The position numbers and the translations under genes are program-made. DNA of 18,064 bases, from positions 1 to 18,064 of the forward strand of contig CAZJYI010000201.1 of NCBI GenBank assembly GCA_964550025.1, in the 5' to 3' direction. This DNA is from CAZJYI01 sp964550025. Its GTDB lineage: Bacteria; Verrucomicrobiota; Kiritimatiellia; UBA8416; CAYOBW01. A model generated the notes under the pieces. That model saw nothing but the letters and a program-made list of their open reading frames with translations, made no database searches and had not been told where the DNA came from. Positions 15,804 to 18,064 of the stretch are shown here, piece after piece; position 1 is the stretch's first letter, and each line of letters begins with the position of its first letter.

Positions 15804-15915
15804 GGCCGTGGGCAGCGCGGTTCGGAATCGATCCGGGATCCGGTCGTGTTCGTGAAACTGTATCCTGAACTGCAAGAACAGATGATTGGGGCGGGAAGTG
15901 GCACTCAAAGGGTAC

Positions 15916-16359
15916 TCAGCCCCTGTCGCCTTCTTCCACCTGTTTGCCTTCAAAGAAGGAGACCGTTGGAATGAGGATCTCGCCCCATGGTCCAGCCGCA
16001 GTGTGCGAGCGCACCATTTCTCTGGCTATCCCGTAGAGCATCGAGCACCCGTTGATCCGCACCACACGCTCATCATCAAGCCCGGGTGGAACCTCGGCCG
16101 GGCTGGTGAATAGGCCTACGATGCGAACAGAGTAACTGTATGGGTAGTTCTGTTTCGGAGCAAGCTGATAGGCGAGGTCCAACTCCACCGACCAGCCGAC
16201 GCGTTCCTGCACCTCGACTTCGATCTTGTCGATGGATGTCTCGACGACGAGGCGATCCATCGCGACGTCAATGGGCTGTTTCGGGTCGAACTCTGGATTT
16301 GCGGAGCAACTCGACTCCGTCACGAAGTACCGGCAGAGATCAAGAGGTGACAGTTTCAC
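15916..16359 (-). CDS. SecB-like chaperone of a toxin-antitoxin-chaperone system
   Basis: The product is 147 aa, beginning with GTG at 16359, which overlaps the antitoxin stop as GTGA. The middle has the beta-strand pattern of SecB-like proteins (VEVQERVGWSVELDLAYQL), and the C-terminal portion has INGCSMLYGIAREMVRSHT followed by GPWGEILIPTVSFFE, the strongest SecB-family signature (start of the long helix and the LPxxxF segment). In toxin-antitoxin-chaperone (TAC) systems a SecB-like protein protects an unstable antitoxin from proteases by binding its C-terminal chaperone-addiction tail. The gene order here, toxin-antitoxin-chaperone, fits. Housekeeping SecB is less likely because of the operon context. 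The protein ends in a charged tail. Confidence 0.82.
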   Translation of the reverse strand: MKLSPLDLCRYFVTESSCSANPEFDPKQPIDVAMDRLVVETSIDKIEVEVQERVGWSVELDLAYQLAPKQNYPYSYSVRIVGLFTSPAEVPPGLDDERVVRINGCSMLYGIAREMVRSHTAAGPWGEILIPTVSFFEGKQVEEGDRG

Positions 16360-16895
16360 GCCGCCAAAGCCTCAAGTTGTTGTGCCGCCTCAGTTTCCTC
16401 AGGCGAGTACTTCGGCGCGTAGCGATCATGCTGACAGCCGGCGGTCTGGGGAACAGCCATTGCGCCTGGTAGACTGCCGTACCCACAAGTGGCGATAGCG
16501 CTCCACTGGGGCTTCCTGCGTGGCGCCCCGCGCAGAAACACGGTGTCCAACCGTCTTTCCGCCAGTGCCCGTAGAAGCAGATTCATGCTTCGGCTTGGAC
16601 GGTGCCGTCCGCTCTCCCAGCGGGACCAGCTCTTCTCGCCGATCTCCAGAAGCTCGGCAATCTCGTGCTGAGTCATGCCCAATCGCTCCCGCAGTGCCTT
16701 CAGTTCTTCCGGCAACAGAAGACCCATGTGTCGCGCCTTCGTGTCATCGATCAGTTTGAGCGACTCCGGTGTGAGCAACCACTCTCCGATCTCATCATCC
16801 CATTCGTGAACCACGTCGATAGATACCCGTTCCGCAACGTCCTGTCCGTCGGGGGTGGGGATCAGCACCTCAAAGGGCTCTGTCCTGGTACTCAT
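16356..16895 (-). CDS. XRE-family (HigA/MqsA-like) antitoxin with C-terminal extension
   Basis: The product is 179 aa. The ATG (16895-16893) follows AAGGAG with a 6-nt spacer on the minus strand. Residues about 62-112 form the helix-turn-helix: LPEELKALRERLGMTQHEIAELLEIGEKSWSRWESG appears in pieces typical of XRE regulators (GMTQHEIAELL at 73-83, WSRWESG at 90-96). The N-terminal 60 residues resemble the beta-rich part of MqsA-type antitoxins but lack the CxxC zinc pairs. Residues 120-179 extend beyond the HTH domain and are probably the chaperone-addiction region bound by the SecB-like protein. It likely neutralises the upstream toxin and represses the operon through the palindrome at 17329-17344. 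The identity as antitoxin rests on the HTH and the three-gene context. Confidence 0.85.
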   Translation of the reverse strand: MSTRTEPFEVLIPTPDGQDVAERVSIDVVHEWDDEIGEWLLTPESLKLIDDTKARHMGLLLPEELKALRERLGMTQHEIAELLEIGEKSWSRWESGRHRPSRSMNLLLRALAERRLDTVFLRGAPRRKPQWSAIATCGYGSLPGAMAVPQTAGCQHDRYAPKYSPEETEAAQQLEALAA

Positions 16896-16931
16896 ATGTG
16901 GCTCCTTGTCTGCATCTCTACAGCAGCGGTC

Positions 16932-17288
16932 CTACTCACATGAAAGCGTGTCACGTGCCGGCAAGTGTGCGGAAAAGAGGACGATACGGTTTTGGGCCGG
17001 TCGCAACAGAATCTTGCCGTATGTCTTGGTGCCGTTGAAATCAAAGAAGAACTCGTACGTATCTCCGGCCGGCCGGTCCATTTCGACGCGACAGCCCACA
17101 GCGTCCTCGGACTCCAGGTATGTACGTATGGCGGGATAGACCTGGTAGGGCCATGAATCAATGAAATCCCCGCCATATCTGGTTCGTGCGTCGCCCGTCC
17201 ACTGGATGACGCGATTCGTCGTATCCTCCGTTTCCAGTACCGAGCAGACGGCATCACACCACTCCCGGGGTATCTGGATGACTGCCAT
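16932..17288 (-). CDS. Putative toxin of the toxin-antitoxin-chaperone operon
   Basis: The product is 118 aa with ATG at 17288-17286 and GGAGG about 10 nt upstream. It is the first gene of the operon, 36 nt before the antitoxin. The N-terminus (PREWCDAVCSVLE) is helical, and the C-terminal part is made of beta strands: TYEFFFDFNGTKTYGKILL and NRIVLFSAHL, reminiscent of the RelE/HigB/MqsR type RNase fold, where strands in this order carry the active site. I cannot match it confidently to HigB or MqsR, so it may be a different toxin family recruited to the same chaperone system. There is no signal peptide. An mRNA-cleaving activity is inferred from position and fold impression only. Confidence 0.7.
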   Translation of the reverse strand: MAVIQIPREWCDAVCSVLETEDTTNRVIQWTGDARTRYGGDFIDSWPYQVYPAIRTYLESEDAVGCRVEMDRPAGDTYEFFFDFNGTKTYGKILLRPAQNRIVLFSAHLPARDTLSCE

Positions 17289-17328
17289 GCCTCACCGTCC
17301 TCCGGATTCCCCTGCTGCACGGCACAAT

Positions 17329-17344
17329 GGTATCAATTGATACC
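17329..17344. promoter_or_regulatory. Perfect 16-bp palindrome, likely antitoxin operator
   Basis: GGTATCAATTGATACC is its own reverse complement. It lies about 41 nt upstream of the toxin start, where the operon promoter is expected, and XRE antitoxins usually bind such palindromes to autoregulate. Minus-strand TTGCTT/TTGCAC just upstream could be a -35 element, but no clear -10 was found. Confidence 0.65.
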
Positions 17345-17567
17345 CTGTGCAAGCAATTTCTTTCTTCTTTTTCACGCTCTGCCAAGCACCTCCAGTGCTA
17401 CGGGAACGAGGAACTCGACTGTCGCGCGCTCTACCCGATTCATCCCGTCCTTGGAAGGGGAGACTCTTTTTGGCCACGACTCCATACGACATCATCTGGC
17501 GTGTTAAGCCGCAGAAACAGAAAGGTAGGATACGATGCTGCAGGGGGCAACATGTTTTGGATACATT

Positions 17568-17864
17568 TTACCACTCATTGCGGGCGGACTGGTCCCGCAC
17601 GATCTTGCCGCTGGTCTTTGATACAAGCAGCAGGTGTGAGCTGCGGAGCATTTTGCCGTCCCGTCCGTCGTTCCATGGGCCGAGGATCCACCAGCACGGC
17701 TCGGCCGGTTCGCCATAGAAGTTGCAGTTGGCCGGCCGATGGTTGAACACTTCGAACTCCCCGGTGCCCGGCACGCATGCCCGCCTGGCAAGCTCCCTGG
17801 CTCGACGTTTCCCCACCCGAGGGAAGAGGCGCAGTCGCAGGCTGTGGAATAGGTTTCTCACCAC
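17568..17864 (-). CDS. Small hypothetical protein
   Basis: The product is 98 aa from GTG at 17864-17862 with GGGAGG four bases upstream on the minus strand; the frame extends to an ATG at 17987, but that extension is low-complexity and lacks a ribosome site. The N-terminal 30 residues are basic and hydrophobic (VVRNLFHSLRLRLFPRVGKRR). The rest has EFEVFNHRPANCNFYGEP, CWWILGPW and LLLVSKTSGKIVRDQSA; the last element resembles the end of small immunity-type or YrhB-like proteins, where a strand ends in a TGK(V/I)V turn. No function can be assigned. It lies upstream of the toxin operon on the same strand. Confidence 0.5.
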   Translation of the reverse strand: MVRNLFHSLRLRLFPRVGKRRARELARRACVPGTGEFEVFNHRPANCNFYGEPAEPCWWILGPWNDGRDGKMLRSSHLLLVSKTSGKIVRDQSARNEW

Positions 17865-18026
17865 TTGTCCTCCCGCGCCGGCCGTGCCAGGTTGTCGCGT
17901 CTTGCAAGCCAGCAGGATTCTATCCGAAAATGAGGTGTTAGTGCGAGAAGGAAGTGGCACGGCGCAGGGCGGGGGCTGGGACACCACTCTCTATGAAGAT
18001 CCCTGTGGGGATTCCACGGCTCATAC

Positions 18027-18062
18027 CTCGCACTAGCAACTCCCCGATCATAATCGCACTCT
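18027..18062 (+). repeat. 36-bp direct repeat, copy 2 (at window edge)
   Basis: This copy matches 15695-15730 at 35 of 36 positions. It includes the left arm of the inverted repeat found at 15708-15803; the window ends before a right arm could appear. Confidence 0.85.
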
Positions 18063-18064
18063 TC

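Larger units (their letters stand above)
15580..15915. other. Convergent intergenic region
   Basis: This 336-nt stretch separates the end of the plus-strand array from the end of the minus-strand toxin-antitoxin operon. I see no supported gene. It contains a short C-rich hairpin-like sequence just after the nuclease stop and the long imperfect inverted repeat at 15708-15803, which may serve as a bidirectional terminator or be a mobile repeat. Confidence 0.6.

Noticed and set aside
1..18064. CRISPR arrays, tRNA/rRNA genes, insertion sequences
   Set aside because: No regularly spaced repeats, no tRNA-like or rRNA sequences and no transposase motifs were seen on either strand.

Overview
This is a bacterial accessory (defence-type) region. 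By eye it is moderately GC-rich, with strong AGGAG-type ribosome binding sites and densely packed genes, many joined by 1-4 nt start/stop overlaps. The sequence alone does not fix a taxon. There are no rRNA, tRNA, CRISPR or recognisable transposase genes.

Layout. Bases 1-15579 form one co-directional (+) array of 12 intact-looking genes, one gene cut by the left edge, and three gene remnants. In order: a 5'-truncated Eco57I-like adenine methyltransferase fused to a ComEC-like metallo-beta-lactamase (MBL) domain (1-2859); a 40-codon remnant of a methyltransferase 3' end (2856-2978); an ABC-type AAA ATPase (2975-4126); a 156-aa protein (4138-4608); a 223-aa coiled-coil protein (4667-5338); a second ATPase with a DUF4276/TOPRIM-like partner (5382-7183); a DprA/Smf-like protein (7204-7764); McrB and McrC (7785-11389); a truncated copy of a nuclease gene (11407-11544); a PD-(D/E)XK nuclease (11614-12666); a 108-aa conserved protein (12670-12996); a stop-interrupted gene start (13037-13207); an SF2 helicase (13174-14808); and a second PD-(D/E)XK nuclease (14836-15579), which is the full version of the truncated copy.

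After a 336-nt convergent intergenic region with a long imperfect hairpin (15708-15803), the minus strand carries a three-gene toxin / HTH antitoxin / SecB-like chaperone operon (17288 down to 15916) with a perfect 16-bp palindrome in its likely promoter. A small hypothetical gene follows (17864-17568). A 36-bp direct repeat flanks this part (15695-15730 and 18027-18062), and the second copy runs to the window edge.

How the parts may work together. McrBC is a modification-dependent restriction system. The methyltransferase, two ATPase modules, the TOPRIM-like and DprA-like proteins, and the helicase with two nucleases are all typical of anti-phage islands. The most interesting feature is the junctions. 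At three module boundaries there is a fragment of a gene end, and for two of them the intact homologue is present in this window. This suggests the array was assembled by stacking modules through recombination at gene ends. One such event appears to have fused an MBL domain onto the methyltransferase and left a small ORF that still links the fusion to the downstream ATPase by ATGA overlaps on both sides.
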